Shown piece after piece: positions 1 through 8,115 of a DNA stretch of 64,000 bases. The notes under the pieces were generated by a model. That model ran no database searches. It was not told where the DNA came from and was given only the letters and a program-made list of their open reading frames with translations. How positions within the stretch are numbered: position 1 is the stretch's first letter; every line of letters begins with the position of its first letter. A program made the translations under genes and the position numbers. This stretch comes from Mesorhizobium zhangyense (GTDB lineage: Bacteria > Pseudomonadota > Alphaproteobacteria > Rhizobiales > Rhizobiaceae), in the NCBI RefSeq assembly GCF_011045115.1, contig NZ_JAAKZG010000002.1:248001-312000 (forward strand), read 5' to 3'.

Positions 1-357
1 ATCTCGCTGACGGAAAAGGCGCAGGCCGATCCCGTTCTCGGCGCGCTGCCGAAGGATTTTTCAAGCTTCCAATGGCACGACGACACCTTCACACTGCCTG
101 AAGGCGCTGTGCATCTTGCCGCGAACGAGGCGACGCAGAACCAGGCATTCCGCGTCGGCCGCGCCGCTTACGGCTTCCAGTTCCATTTCGAGGCCGACCA
201 GCCGCTGGTGCGCTACTGGAACGCGTCGTTCCCCGACCTTCTGCGCGAGCGCCAGCCCGGCTGGCTCGATCGTCACGAGGAAGAGGCGGCAGCCCACGGC
301 GCCGAGGCTGATGCCGCCGGTTTGTCTATCGCCCGGGCCTGGGTGGCGACCATCTGA
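1..357 (+). CDS. Class I glutamine amidotransferase, C-terminal part
   Basis: The reading frame is open from the first base, so the N-terminal part with the catalytic cysteine lies outside the window. The visible 118 residues contain the WHDDTF block and the FQFHFE block. The latter holds the His-Glu pair of the GATase class I triad, as in the stand-alone GMP-synthase-like amidotransferases. Such proteins hydrolyse glutamine, or act as gamma-glutamyl hydrolases when free-standing. No synthetase domain follows, since the frame stops at 357. The substrate cannot be named. Confidence in the family is good. Confidence 0.8.
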   Translation: MSLTEKAQADPVLGALPKDFSSFQWHDDTFTLPEGAVHLAANEATQNQAFRVGRAAYGFQFHFEADQPLVRYWNASFPDLLRERQPGWLDRHEEEAAAHGAEADAAGLSIARAWVATI

Positions 358-548
358 GGGCCATCTACCTCTTTTGCACGTGGCAAAAATAACACGTCCG
401 TAAGATTACGTGACTGTGTGCTTTTCGAGCACTGGACGTCCCGGAGGCCGCAAGCCTAGAAGGACGCCGCTTCCGCCAAAAAACCGGGTTAACCATCCGA
501 CGGACCGCCCGCCGAAGCGAAACACATTCGTAATAATTTCATGAAGAG
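358..548. other. Intergenic region without recognised gene
   Basis: About 190 bases between the amidotransferase stop and the small secreted protein gene. I see no convincing terminator, riboswitch or reading frame with a good start here. Confidence 0.4.
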
Positions 549-710
549 ATGCAGGAAGCCGCAACCGAGATGACCGCCGTGAAAGCCGCTTTACTGTCCT
601 TCGCAATGCTCTCTGCCATCGTTATTGGCGGTCTCGGCATCTATGCTGCCGATGCTGCTGGCGACCATAATGTGGTCGACGGCTACGGCGTCACCGCTGC
701 AAGCTACTAA
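549..710 (+). CDS. Small protein with N-terminal hydrophobic segment
   Basis: A 53-residue frame (46 residues if started at the ATG at 570). A stretch of small hydrophobic residues, ALLSFAMLSAIVIGGLGIY, is followed by a short polar tail ending in AASY. This looks like a signal anchor or a cleaved signal peptide with a tiny mature part. The product is not recognised. The start is uncertain because neither ATG has a well-spaced ribosome binding site. It stands alone between a plus-strand amidotransferase and a minus-strand hypothetical gene. Confidence 0.45.
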   Translation: MQEAATEMTAVKAALLSFAMLSAIVIGGLGIYAADAAGDHNVVDGYGVTAASY

Positions 711-730
711 GGGGCCGCGGGTCGCTCCCG

Positions 731-1255
731 TCAGGGGCGACTGGAATCCTGCAGGCCTAGTTTCTCGACCGTCGTCTTGAGCGGAACGGAGAAGGAAACG
801 TATTTTATCGTTTCATCCTCCCGGTAGAACGCGCTTACCTGCACGTCGCCTTTCATCCAGTGATCCCAGTCGAACTCGCCGTCTTCCTGTTCCGTGTGAT
901 ACGGTTCGCCGAACTCGCGCAGCGCATCGTCGCGGTAGTGGATAGGGCCACTGCTGAAGGGTATGGCACCGACATACGCCTGCCGCTTCTTGCCGGGCCG
1001 GTCGTAGGCGAAGATGGCGGAAAAGATTGCCTTGCCGTCATCCTTGGGCACGCCGAAACTATGTTTGTAGTCGGTGTGAAATTGGAACGCGAGTTCGATA
1101 CCGAGCGAATTCAGCTCGCAATGTCCAGTGCCGCCGCCACGTTGCGCGCGGCCCGGCATTAGGGAGACATCGAACCCGACCGTTGCCAACAGGTCGGACA
1201 GTCCGGTGTTTTGCTCGGAATGCCCGAGAAAGGGCAGAAGCACGCTCAGTTCCAT
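731..1255 (-). CDS. Hypothetical protein, 174 aa
   Basis: A soluble, acidic protein with no membrane segment and no motif I can name. It contains a CELNSLGIELAFQF segment and an alternating beta-like pattern typical of small alpha/beta proteins. The C-terminal half is rich in Asp, Glu and Trp, including a FDWDHW cluster. Its size and acidity resemble immunity-type proteins, but that is only a shape argument and no toxin gene is adjacent. The ATG at 1255 gives a plausible N-terminus. The gene is convergent with its left neighbour and reads in the same direction as the downstream phosphatase gene. Confidence 0.6.
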   Translation of the reverse strand: MELSVLLPFLGHSEQNTGLSDLLATVGFDVSLMPGRAQRGGGTGHCELNSLGIELAFQFHTDYKHSFGVPKDDGKAIFSAIFAYDRPGKKRQAYVGAIPFSSGPIHYRDDALREFGEPYHTEQEDGEFDWDHWMKGDVQVSAFYREDETIKYVSFSVPLKTTVEKLGLQDSSRP

Positions 1256-1317
1256 GGTTTCTCCAGCCTCGCGGTAACGTAAGCTTCACCGAATGTTCCT
1301 GTCGTGCCACGCTCAGA

Positions 1318-2025
1318 TCACGCGCTTATGTCACCGGTCACTGACAAAATCCGCTTTTGCGCGCCGTCTATGACGAGCGCGGTGAGGATGCCTGACTTGT
1401 AGGCCAGCGTGTCTACATTGACCCGGTTGGCCATCACTTCCGGTTCGTCATGGGGCGTGTGGCCGTGCACGACCACCTTCGGATGCAGGTACGGATAGTT
1501 CAGGAATTCTCCGCGTATCCAGATCAGGTCCTGGCTGTCCTGCCGGTCGAGTGGAATGCCCGGCCGGATGCCGGCATGGCAGAAGAAGAAATCGCCGAAG
1601 CTCGCCGAATAAAGGAGATCGGCGAGAAAGGTCACATGGTCTGCCGGCACGGCGTCCATGAGCGCGGCATGGCCTTTCCGGCACGGCTCAGCGTTCGTGA
1701 AATCGATATCGACGCCGTAGGAAAGCGCGGTCTCCTTGCCGCCATAGCGCGCAAACAGCCCATCCGGTTCGGGGCCTGCCAGAAAATCGAGAAAACCGCG
1801 ATCGTGGTTTCCGGCCAGCGAGATGATCCGGCTGTCGCGCTTTTCCGCCTCGAGCAGAAATTGCACAACGCCCTTCGAGTCCGGCCCACGATCGACATAA
1901 TCGCCGAGATGGATGATGCGCCAGTCGGCCGGAGCGTCGCGCTCCAGTTCACTTTCAATCTGCGCATGCATCATTTCGAGAAGGTCGCGCCGGCCATGCA
2001 CGTCGCCGATGGCATAGATGCGCAT
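1318..2025 (-). CDS. PPP-family metallophosphoesterase (serine/threonine phosphatase-like)
   Basis: The metal-binding signature of PPP phosphatases is complete: GDVHG near the N-terminus, GDYVDRG about 45 residues later, then GNHD, and near the C-terminus a VVHGHTPH block. These residues bind the dinuclear metal centre that hydrolyses phosphomonoesters. Bacterial members act on phosphoproteins or on Ap4A-like nucleotides, and the sequence does not decide which. The frame can be extended upstream to a TTG at 2070. I chose the ATG at 2025 because family members begin with the M-R-x-Y-A-I-G-D strand. It is followed closely by lldD on the same strand but is probably not functionally linked to it. 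Confidence 0.85.
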   Translation of the reverse strand: MRIYAIGDVHGRRDLLEMMHAQIESELERDAPADWRIIHLGDYVDRGPDSKGVVQFLLEAEKRDSRIISLAGNHDRGFLDFLAGPEPDGLFARYGGKETALSYGVDIDFTNAEPCRKGHAALMDAVPADHVTFLADLLYSASFGDFFFCHAGIRPGIPLDRQDSQDLIWIRGEFLNYPYLHPKVVVHGHTPHDEPEVMANRVNVDTLAYKSGILTALVIDGAQKRILSVTGDISA

Positions 2026-2104
2026 GGCTTCCGGTCCGGCAGCGTCGAGATAGTGAATGCCTGTGCTCAATGCGCCCGCCGTCGGTTCTTCATGCGCGCC
2101 GGCG

Positions 2105-3241
2105 TCATATGCAGAGCATGTCCTTGCCGACTGTCGTGATGTCGCGCTTGCCGCACAGCGCCAATGTCATGTCCAGTTCCTTGTGGATGATTTCCAGCGT
2201 CTTGGTCACGCCTGGCTTGCCCATTGCGCCCAGCCCGTAAAGGAAGGGTCTTCCGATATAGGTGCCCTTCGCGCCAAGGCACAGAGCCTTCAGCACGTCC
2301 TGGCCCGAGCGTATGCCGCCGTCGAAGTGAACCTCTATCTTGTCGCCGACCGCCTCGACGATCTCCGGCAGCACGGAAATCGAAGACCGCGCACCGTCGA
2401 GCTGCCGGCCGCCATGGTTGGAGACGATGAGGGCGTCCGCCCCCGTCTTCGCCGCCATGATGGCGTCTTCCTTGTCGAGAATGCCCTTCAGGATCAGCTT
2501 GCCGCCCCAGCGTTCCTTGATCCAGGCAACGTCGTCCCATGACAGGCTCTGGTCGAACTGTTCTGCCGTCCATGAGGACAGCGAAGCCAGGTCCGTCACG
2601 CCCTTGGCGTGGCCGACGATATTGCCGAAGCTGCGGCGCGGCGTGCCCAGCATGCCCATCCACCAGCGCGGCCGCCGTCCAATGTCGAACAGGGTCTTCG
2701 GCGTCATCTTCGGCGGCGCCGAGAGGCCGTTGCGGAGGTCCTTGTGGCGCTGCGCCAGCATCTGCAGGTCGACCGTAAGCACCAATGCGGAGCATTTCGC
2801 AGCCTTGGCGCGGTCGATCAGGTTGTAGACGAAATCCCTGTCGCGCATCACATAGAGCTGGAACCAGAACGGCTTCTTCGTAACCTTGGCGACGTCCTCG
2901 ATAGAGCAGATGCTCATCGTCGAGAGCGTGAACGGCACGCCGAATTCTTCCGCCGCCTGCGCGGCCAGCATCTCGCCGTCGGCATGCTGCATGCCCGTCG
3001 ATCCGGTCGGCGCCAGCGCCACCGGCATCGCCACCGTCTCGCCGATCATGGTCGAGGCCAGTGAGCGGTTGTCCATGTCGACCAGCACGCGCTGGCGGAA
3101 TTTTATCTTGGAAAAATCTTCCTCGTTCGCCCGGTAGGTGCTTTCCGTCCATGAGCCGGAATCGGCATAGTCGAAGAACATCTTCGGTACGCGCCGGCGG
3201 GCCTGGTTCTTGAGGTCGTCGATGGTGAGGATCTGTGACAT
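2105..3241 (-). CDS. lldD: FMN-dependent L-lactate dehydrogenase / alpha-hydroxyacid oxidase
   Basis: A 378-residue protein of the FMN-dependent 2-hydroxyacid dehydrogenase family, full length. The N-terminal motif FFDYADSGSWTE and the SNHGGRQLDGARSS block carry the active-site His and Arg next to FMN. The family oxidises L-lactate to pyruvate at the membrane and passes electrons to quinone; related members take glycolate or mandelate. A FadR-type regulator lies 16 bases upstream on the same strand, and glycolate oxidase genes diverge beyond it. This supports a 2-hydroxyacid role. L-lactate is the most likely substrate because of the LldD-like length and motif pattern, but the substrate is inferred. 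Confidence 0.88.
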   Translation of the reverse strand: MSQILTIDDLKNQARRRVPKMFFDYADSGSWTESTYRANEEDFSKIKFRQRVLVDMDNRSLASTMIGETVAMPVALAPTGSTGMQHADGEMLAAQAAEEFGVPFTLSTMSICSIEDVAKVTKKPFWFQLYVMRDRDFVYNLIDRAKAAKCSALVLTVDLQMLAQRHKDLRNGLSAPPKMTPKTLFDIGRRPRWWMGMLGTPRRSFGNIVGHAKGVTDLASLSSWTAEQFDQSLSWDDVAWIKERWGGKLILKGILDKEDAIMAAKTGADALIVSNHGGRQLDGARSSISVLPEIVEAVGDKIEVHFDGGIRSGQDVLKALCLGAKGTYIGRPFLYGLGAMGKPGVTKTLEIIHKELDMTLALCGKRDITTVGKDMLCI

Positions 3242-3257
3242 TCGTCTTTATTCCTGG

Positions 3258-4109
3258 CTACTTCCCGGTTCCGGTCTTGCGCGCCGCATCGCCCGCTTCG
3301 GAGCGTTGACGCAGTCTCAGTTTCGACACGCGTTGCCAGTCGCCGGTGCGTTCAGCTTCCGTCATCGCGCGTTCGACATAGGTTATGTGATCCATCGCCG
3401 CCTTGCGCGCTGCGGCCGGCTCGCCGCCCGCCACCGCCGCGTGGATGGCGCGGTGCTGGGCAAGCAGCTCGTCGCGCGCGCCGGGCAGGGCATAGACCAG
3501 AAGCCGGCTCTGGAACACGCCGTCCGACAGCAGCCGGTAGCACGAGCGCAGCGTATGCAGGAGAATGATGTTGTGCGCGCACTCACCCACCGCATGATGA
3601 AACTCGACGTCGATCTCCGCCTCTTCCTCGAAGTCGACGCGCTCATGTACCGCTTCCATGCGCTGCATGATGCGCTCCAGCAGCGCTCGGTCGTCGGCGG
3701 TGGCGCGGCGCGCGGCGTATTCCGCCGCCACGCCCTCGATCTCGCGGCGATATTCGAGATAGTCGGAGGCCGCCTTGCTGTGCGTGCCGATCAGGTCGAG
3801 CATCGGCTTGGTGAAGACCTGGCCGATGACGTCGGCAACGTAAGTGCCGCCGCCGTGGCGCGTCACCAGCAGCCCGCGCGTTTCCAGGGCCTTCAGCGCA
3901 TCGCGCAGGATCGGCCGCGACACGTCGAACTGGCGCGCCAGCTCGCGCTCGCCGGGCAGCCGGTCGGAAACGCGCAGCACACCCTCGAGGATGAGGCTCT
4001 CGATCTGCTGCACCACCTCGTCGGCGGTGCGCGAATGCTCGATCCTGGAAAAAATCTCGCTCAAGCGAAGTGTCCGGTGAGGCCGATAATCTGTCGAGAA
4101 TAACGGCAT
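3258..4109 (-). CDS. GntR/FadR-family transcriptional regulator (LldR-like)
   Basis: A 283-residue regulator with an N-terminal winged helix (QIESLILEGVLRVSDRLPGE, then DVSRPILRDALKALETRGL). The C-terminal all-helical FCD domain carries the D, H, H metal-ligand pattern around VEFHHAVGEC. FadR-type proteins of this kind bind short-chain hydroxyacids and repress oxidation genes such as lldD. The gene is upstream of lldD on the minus strand and diverges from glcD. The shared 132-base region holds two perfect palindromes that are good operator candidates. It probably controls both arms, but that is inferred from position only. Confidence 0.85.
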   Translation of the reverse strand: MPLFSTDYRPHRTLRLSEIFSRIEHSRTADEVVQQIESLILEGVLRVSDRLPGERELARQFDVSRPILRDALKALETRGLLVTRHGGGTYVADVIGQVFTKPMLDLIGTHSKAASDYLEYRREIEGVAAEYAARRATADDRALLERIMQRMEAVHERVDFEEEAEIDVEFHHAVGECAHNIILLHTLRSCYRLLSDGVFQSRLLVYALPGARDELLAQHRAIHAAVAGGEPAAARKAAMDHITYVERAMTEAERTGDWQRVSKLRLRQRSEAGDAARKTGTGK

Positions 4110-4132
4110 CCCGCATAACTGGTCAATTTATT

Positions 4133-4150
4133 TATCCAATTGATTGGATA
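4133..4150. promoter_or_regulatory. Perfect 18-bp palindrome, candidate operator
   Basis: Arms TATCCAAT and ATTGGATA flank a 2-base spacer, in the divergent promoter region between the FadR-type regulator and glcD. It starts 24 bases upstream of the regulator's start codon, so it fits an autoregulatory site. No U-tract follows, which argues against a terminator. Confidence 0.5.
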
Positions 4151-4200
4151 TCGCGGCCTAAATCAAATGAACCGGCCCCGGTTTACAGGCGGCGTCGATA

Positions 4201-4223
4201 ACTGGTAAAAGGTTTTTACCAGT
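4201..4223. promoter_or_regulatory. Perfect inverted repeat, candidate FadR-type operator for glcD
   Basis: Arms ACTGGTAAAA and TTTTACCAGT are separated by GGT and lie 18 bases upstream of the glcD start codon, just before the ribosome binding site GAGGAG. FadR-subfamily GntR proteins prefer TGGT...ACCA half sites, which this repeat contains at its outer ends. Its position would block transcription of glcD when bound. Confidence 0.6.
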
Positions 4224-4241
4224 GTCCTGAGGAGCGAACCC

Positions 4242-5738
4242 ATGTCCGGTCTGGTCATGCCGGCCCCCGATCAATCGACGCTATCGCGTCGCGCCGAGAT
4301 CGTCGCCGATATGCGTATCATCGTGCCGGGCGAGGGAGTTGTCGATGCCGTCAACGAAATGCGCGCCTTCGAAAGCGACGGGCTCACCGCCTATCGCCAG
4401 CTTCCGCTGGTGGTCGTGCTGCCCGAAACGGTGGCACAGGTTTCCCGCATCCTGAAATATTGCGACGACCGCAAAATCCGCGTCGTGCCGCGCGGCTCGG
4501 GCACCTCGCTGTCAGGCGGCGCGCTGCCGCTGGAAGACGCGGTGCTGCTGGTCATGAGCCGCTTCAACCGCATTCTCGAGATCGACTATCCCAACCGCAC
4601 CGTCATCGCGCAGCCGGGCGTTACCAATCTCGGCATCACCACCGCCGTCGAGCAGGAGGGCTTTTACTATGCCCCCGATCCATCCTCCCAGATCGCCTGC
4701 TCGATCGGCGGCAATGTCGCGGAAAACTCCGGCGGCGTGCACAGCCTGAAATACGGCCTGACCGCCAACAATGTGCTCGGCATCGAAATGGTGCTGATGA
4801 ACGGCGAGGTCATCCGACTCGGCGGCAAGCATCTGGACAGCGAGGGTTACGACCTGCTCGGCGTCATGACCGGCTCGGAAGGACTTCTGGGCGTCGTCAC
4901 CGAGGTCACCGTGCGCATATTGCGCAAGCCCGAGACGGCGCGCGCGCTGCTCATCGGCTTTCCGACCAGCGAGCAGGGCGGCCAGTGCGTGGCTGACATC
5001 ATCGGCGCCGGCATCATTCCCGGTGGCATGGAGATGATGGATCGCCCGGCAATCCACGCGGCCGAGGATTTCGTCCATGCCGGCTATCCCCGTGAATGCG
5101 AGGCGCTGCTGATCGTCGAACTCGACGGGCCGGGCGTCGAGGTCGATCATCTCATCGGCCGGGTCGAGGCCATCGCCTTGAAGAACGGCTCCACCACCTG
5201 CCGCATCTCGCAATCCGAGCAGGAACGCATGACTTTCTGGGCCGGGCGCAAGGCGGCATTCCCGGCGGTCGGCCGCATATCGCCGGATTACTACTGCATG
5301 GACGGCACCATCCCGCGCAAGGAACTGCCGCGGGTGCTCGCCGGCATGCGCGAGCTGTCCGAGCAATATGGCCTCGGCGTTGCCAATGTCTTCCACGCCG
5401 GCGACGGCAATCTCCACCCGCTCATCCTTTACGACGCCAACATCCCCGGCGAACTCGACAAGGCCGAAAACTTCGGCGCCGATATTTTACGCCTCTGCGT
5501 CAAGGTCGGCGGAGTGTTGACGGGCGAACACGGCGTCGGCGTCGAAAAGCGCGACCTGATGCCGGAGATGTTCAACCAGATCGACCTCGACCAGCAAATG
5601 CGTGTCAAATGCGCCTTCGACCCCAACCATTTGCTCAATCCCGGCAAGGTGTTCCCCCAGCTCCGCCGCTGCGCCGAACTCGGCCGAATGCACATCTCCG
5701 GCGGCAAGCTGCCGTTCCCGGACATTCCGAGGTTTTGA
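4242..5738 (+). CDS. glcD: Glycolate oxidase FAD-binding subunit GlcD
   Basis: A 498-residue FAD-linked oxidase of full family length. The N-terminal PCMH-type FAD domain shows PRGSGTSLSGGALP and the IGGNVAENSGGVHSLKYG block that binds the FAD pyrophosphate. The C-terminal domain has the metal and substrate residues in VFHAGDGNLHPLI and GGVLTGEHGVGVEKR. GlcD oxidises glycolate (or D-lactate) and hands electrons to the iron-sulfur subunit GlcF in a membrane-associated GlcDEF complex. A GAGGAG ribosome binding site precedes the ATG. GlcE and GlcF are encoded downstream, but a DUF559 nuclease gene with palindromic repeats intervenes. Confidence 0.93.
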   Translation: MSGLVMPAPDQSTLSRRAEIVADMRIIVPGEGVVDAVNEMRAFESDGLTAYRQLPLVVVLPETVAQVSRILKYCDDRKIRVVPRGSGTSLSGGALPLEDAVLLVMSRFNRILEIDYPNRTVIAQPGVTNLGITTAVEQEGFYYAPDPSSQIACSIGGNVAENSGGVHSLKYGLTANNVLGIEMVLMNGEVIRLGGKHLDSEGYDLLGVMTGSEGLLGVVTEVTVRILRKPETARALLIGFPTSEQGGQCVADIIGAGIIPGGMEMMDRPAIHAAEDFVHAGYPRECEALLIVELDGPGVEVDHLIGRVEAIALKNGSTTCRISQSEQERMTFWAGRKAAFPAVGRISPDYYCMDGTIPRKELPRVLAGMRELSEQYGLGVANVFHAGDGNLHPLILYDANIPGELDKAENFGADILRLCVKVGGVLTGEHGVGVEKRDLMPEMFNQIDLDQQMRVKCAFDPNHLLNPGKVFPQLRRCAELGRMHISGGKLPFPDIPRF

Positions 5739-6256
5739 TGGGGACCTTTCAGAACGAGGGTTCCTCGCCCCCGCCTTGCGGGGGAGAGGTGGCTCGGGCG
5801 AAGCCCGAGACGGAGAGGGGGGTGACCGCCCCGTCTAGCAGGCGCTCACCACAGAAGATCGAGCGAGCCCGACAACTCCGCCATAGCGACAACCTTGCAG
5901 AAGCAACGCTTTGGAATGAACTGAAGGCCAAAAAGCTGGGCGGCTACAAATTCGTTCGTCAGATGCCATTAGGGCCGTATTTTGCGGACTTTGCATGCCG
6001 AAGCGCGAAGCTGGTTGTTGAGCTGGACGGAAGCCAGCATGTGGAAAGTTCCTACGACAGACGCCGGGACGAATTCATGCGAGCCCAGGGCTATTCGGTC
6101 ATTCGTTTTTGGAGTGCTGATGCGGTGAAAAATTTGGCGAGCGTTTGTGAGACCATTCTCGCGGCGTTGAATGGCCGTTTGAGCGAAGAGGTGGTTAGCT
6201 CGGATTTGCGGTTCGTTTTTGCGGGGACCAAGAAGGCAGGGGACGGTTCTCTATGA
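5738..6256 (+). CDS. DUF559 (Vsr-like) endonuclease-domain protein
   Basis: The core, about residues 43-160, matches the DUF559 family: LAEATLWNELKAKKLGGYKF, then FADFACRSAKLVVELDGSQH. Asp84, Glu95, Asp97 and His101 fit the Vsr/PD-(D/E)XK-like nuclease centre. The ATG at 5738 overlaps the glcD stop codon, but the first 28 residues are then translated from a palindromic repeat. An in-frame GTG at 5822, just after the repeat's GGAGAGGGGG end, is an alternative start giving 144 residues. The gene lies between inverted copies of the same repeat and splits the glc operon, which suggests recent insertion as a unit. The biological role of free-standing DUF559 proteins is not established to my knowledge. 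Confidence 0.8.
   Translation: MGTFQNEGSSPPPCGGEVARAKPETERGVTAPSSRRSPQKIERARQLRHSDNLAEATLWNELKAKKLGGYKFVRQMPLGPYFADFACRSAKLVVELDGSQHVESSYDRRRDEFMRAQGYSVIRFWSADAVKNLASVCETILAALNGRLSEEVVSSDLRFVFAGTKKAGDGSL
5759..5825 (+). repeat. Two-hairpin palindromic repeat, copy 1
   Basis: A REP-like element of two hairpins: CCCCCGCCTTGCGGGGG, then GGTGG, then CTCGGGCGAAGCCCGAG, ending ACGGAGAGGGGG. It is nearly identical to the copies at 6256-6319 (inverted) and 6353-6417 (direct). It overlaps the 5' part of the DUF559 reading frame. Confidence 0.85.
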
Positions 6257-6319
6257 TCGCCCCCTCTCCGTCTCGCTACGCTCGACACCTCTCCCCCGCT
6301 TTGCGGGGGCGAGGAACCC
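6256..6319 (-). repeat. Two-hairpin palindromic repeat, copy 2 (inverted)
   Basis: Reverse-complement copy of the element at 5759, starting immediately after the DUF559 stop codon. Together with copy 1 it encloses the nuclease gene as an inverted pair. Its second hairpin (TCGAGCGTAGCGAGA) differs from copy 1 in sequence but keeps its pairing. Confidence 0.85.
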
Positions 6320-6352
6320 AAGTTCTGCTATGTCGCCACCTCGGCGAGTGCC

Positions 6353-6417
6353 GGTTCCTCGCCCCCATGAAATGGGGGAGAGGTGGCTCGGGCGAAGCCC
6401 GAGACGGAGAGGGGGCC
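6353..6417 (+). repeat. Two-hairpin palindromic repeat, copy 3
   Basis: Direct copy of the element at 5759, with loop ATGAAA in the first hairpin. It lies 41 bases upstream of the glcE start codon and forms a head-to-head doublet with copy 2. Confidence 0.85.
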
Positions 6418-6458
6418 TTCCTTCAATCAAACGCCCTCTTCCCGGCAGCAACTCACCC

Positions 6459-7700
6459 ATGACCACCTTCACCCCCACATCCCCCACCGAAACGCTCTCC
6501 GCCGTCGAATGGGCGCTGGCCAACGAATCCCCGCTGGAAATCCTCGGCCACGGCTCCAAGCGCGGCCTGGGCCGCCCGCTGCAGACCGAACACACGCTCG
6601 ACCTGTCGCAACTCACCGGTGTCACGCTCTACGAGCCGGAAGAACTTGTGCTGTCGGCGCGGGCCGGCACGCCGCTTGCCGAGATCGAAAAGCTGCTTGC
6701 GGATCACGGCCAGGAACTTGCATTCGAGCCTATGGATTACGGCCCGCTGCTCGGAGGAGTGGCCGGGCGCGGCACCATCGGCGGCGTGCTGGCGGCCAAT
6801 CTCGCCGGCCCGCGCCGCCTAAAGGCTGGTGCTGCGCGCGACCATATCCTCGGCATCAATGCCGTCTCCGGGCGCGGCGAGGCGTTCAAGTCCGGTGGCC
6901 GCGTGGTGAAAAACGTCACCGGCTACGACCTGTCGAAAGCCATGGCCGGCTCGTGGGGCACGCTGGCCGTGCTGACCGATGTCACTTTCAAGGTTCTGCC
7001 CGCCGCCGAAACCGAAGTGACGCTCGCCATACGCGGCCTGTTCGATGAGGAAGCCGCCGCTGCGATGGCGCTGGCGCTCGGCTCGAGCGAAGAAGTTTCG
7101 AGTGCGGCGCATGTGCCGGAAAACCTTGTCGGCAGCATTGCGGGCGGCGCGCTGAAGGGCGCGTCCGCCACACTGCTGCGCGTTGAAGGTTTTGGACCTT
7201 CCGTGGCCTTCCGGACGAAGAAGCTCATCGATCTCCTGAAAAACGCCGGCCCAATCGACGAGATTTCCGGCGATGCCTCAAAGGCGCTGTGGCGCGATAT
7301 CCGCGACTGCGCACCCTTTGCCGATGGCACGGAACGGCCCGTCTGGCGCGTTTCGATGGCACCGTCGCAGGCCCATGCGATGGTCATGGCGCTGCGCATG
7401 GAAGAGGCCACCGACGCTTTCTACGACTGGCAGGGCGGCCTCGTCTGGCTGCGCATGCAGGCCGATCCCGAAGCCGACCTGCTGCGCCGGCTGGTACGAA
7501 AATTCGGTGGCGGCCACGCCACGCTGGTGCGCGCCAACCACTCGCTGCGCGCGTCGCTTGCCGTCTTCGAACCGCAACTGCCTGCCCTTGCCGGTCTCTC
7601 GGCGCGGCTGAAAGAACAGTTCGACCCGAAGGGCATTCTAAATCCGGGCCGTATGGTGCCTCTCGGCAAGTCTGCTACGCTCGCAGCGTCAAACGAGTGA
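6459..7700 (+). CDS. glcE: Glycolate oxidase FAD-binding subunit GlcE
   Basis: A 413-residue protein of usual GlcE length. It has an FAD-binding PCMH domain (LEILGHGSKRGLGRP, GGVAGRGTIGGVLAANLAGP, GGRVVKNVTGYDLSKAMAGS) and the family C-terminus FDPKGILNPGRM. GlcE is the second flavoprotein-like subunit of glycolate oxidase and is needed for activity with GlcD and GlcF. The frame is open far upstream, but that part translates the palindromic repeats. The ATG at 6459 gives the normal family start. No strong Shine-Dalgarno is visible, so translation may have depended on coupling to glcD before the insertion. Confidence 0.92.
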   Translation: MTTFTPTSPTETLSAVEWALANESPLEILGHGSKRGLGRPLQTEHTLDLSQLTGVTLYEPEELVLSARAGTPLAEIEKLLADHGQELAFEPMDYGPLLGGVAGRGTIGGVLAANLAGPRRLKAGAARDHILGINAVSGRGEAFKSGGRVVKNVTGYDLSKAMAGSWGTLAVLTDVTFKVLPAAETEVTLAIRGLFDEEAAAAMALALGSSEEVSSAAHVPENLVGSIAGGALKGASATLLRVEGFGPSVAFRTKKLIDLLKNAGPIDEISGDASKALWRDIRDCAPFADGTERPVWRVSMAPSQAHAMVMALRMEEATDAFYDWQGGLVWLRMQADPEADLLRRLVRKFGGGHATLVRANHSLRASLAVFEPQLPALAGLSARLKEQFDPKGILNPGRMVPLGKSATLAASNE

Positions 7701-7710
7701 GGGGCAATTT

Positions 7711-8091
7711 ATGAGCGATATCAACAACGGACCGACCGCACCGCGCCAGACCGACCGCTGGCTGGAACCGGGCGCGACCAATGCGCAGGTCATCTACATT
7801 CTCTATCTCGCCGGGTTGGTCATCGGCATCAGCGGGCTGGTCGGCATCGTGCTGGCCTATATCAATCGCGGCAAGTCGGAAGCCTGGGTCGAAACCCACT
7901 ACACCTGGCTGATCCGCACCTTTTGGATCGGCCTGCTCTACGGGATTATCTCGCTCCTGCTGATTTTCCTGGTCATAGGCGTCTTCATGCTGTTCGCGGT
8001 CGCCGTCTGGTTCATCGCCCGCTGCATCATCGGCCTTCAGGCGCTCGGGCGCGGCGAGCCGATCCGCAACCCGAACGGCTGGTTCATCTGA
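7711..8091 (+). CDS. Small polytopic membrane protein, DUF4870-like
   Basis: A 126-residue protein with three predicted membrane segments (about residues 27-50, 66-90 and 92-108) and the pattern YILYLAGLVIGISGLVGIVL...HYTWLIRTFW, seen in DUF4870-type inner-membrane proteins. The short C-terminal tail ends in EPIRNPNGWFI. The function is unknown. It sits in the glc operon, 10 bases after glcE and 24 bases before glcF, so it is co-transcribed. It may be an accessory inserted without polar effect, like the DUF559 gene upstream. Confidence 0.75.
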   Translation: MSDINNGPTAPRQTDRWLEPGATNAQVIYILYLAGLVIGISGLVGIVLAYINRGKSEAWVETHYTWLIRTFWIGLLYGIISLLLIFLVIGVFMLFAVAVWFIARCIIGLQALGRGEPIRNPNGWFI

Positions 8092-8115
8092 GTATCAAAG
8101 AGAAATAGCGCCGCC

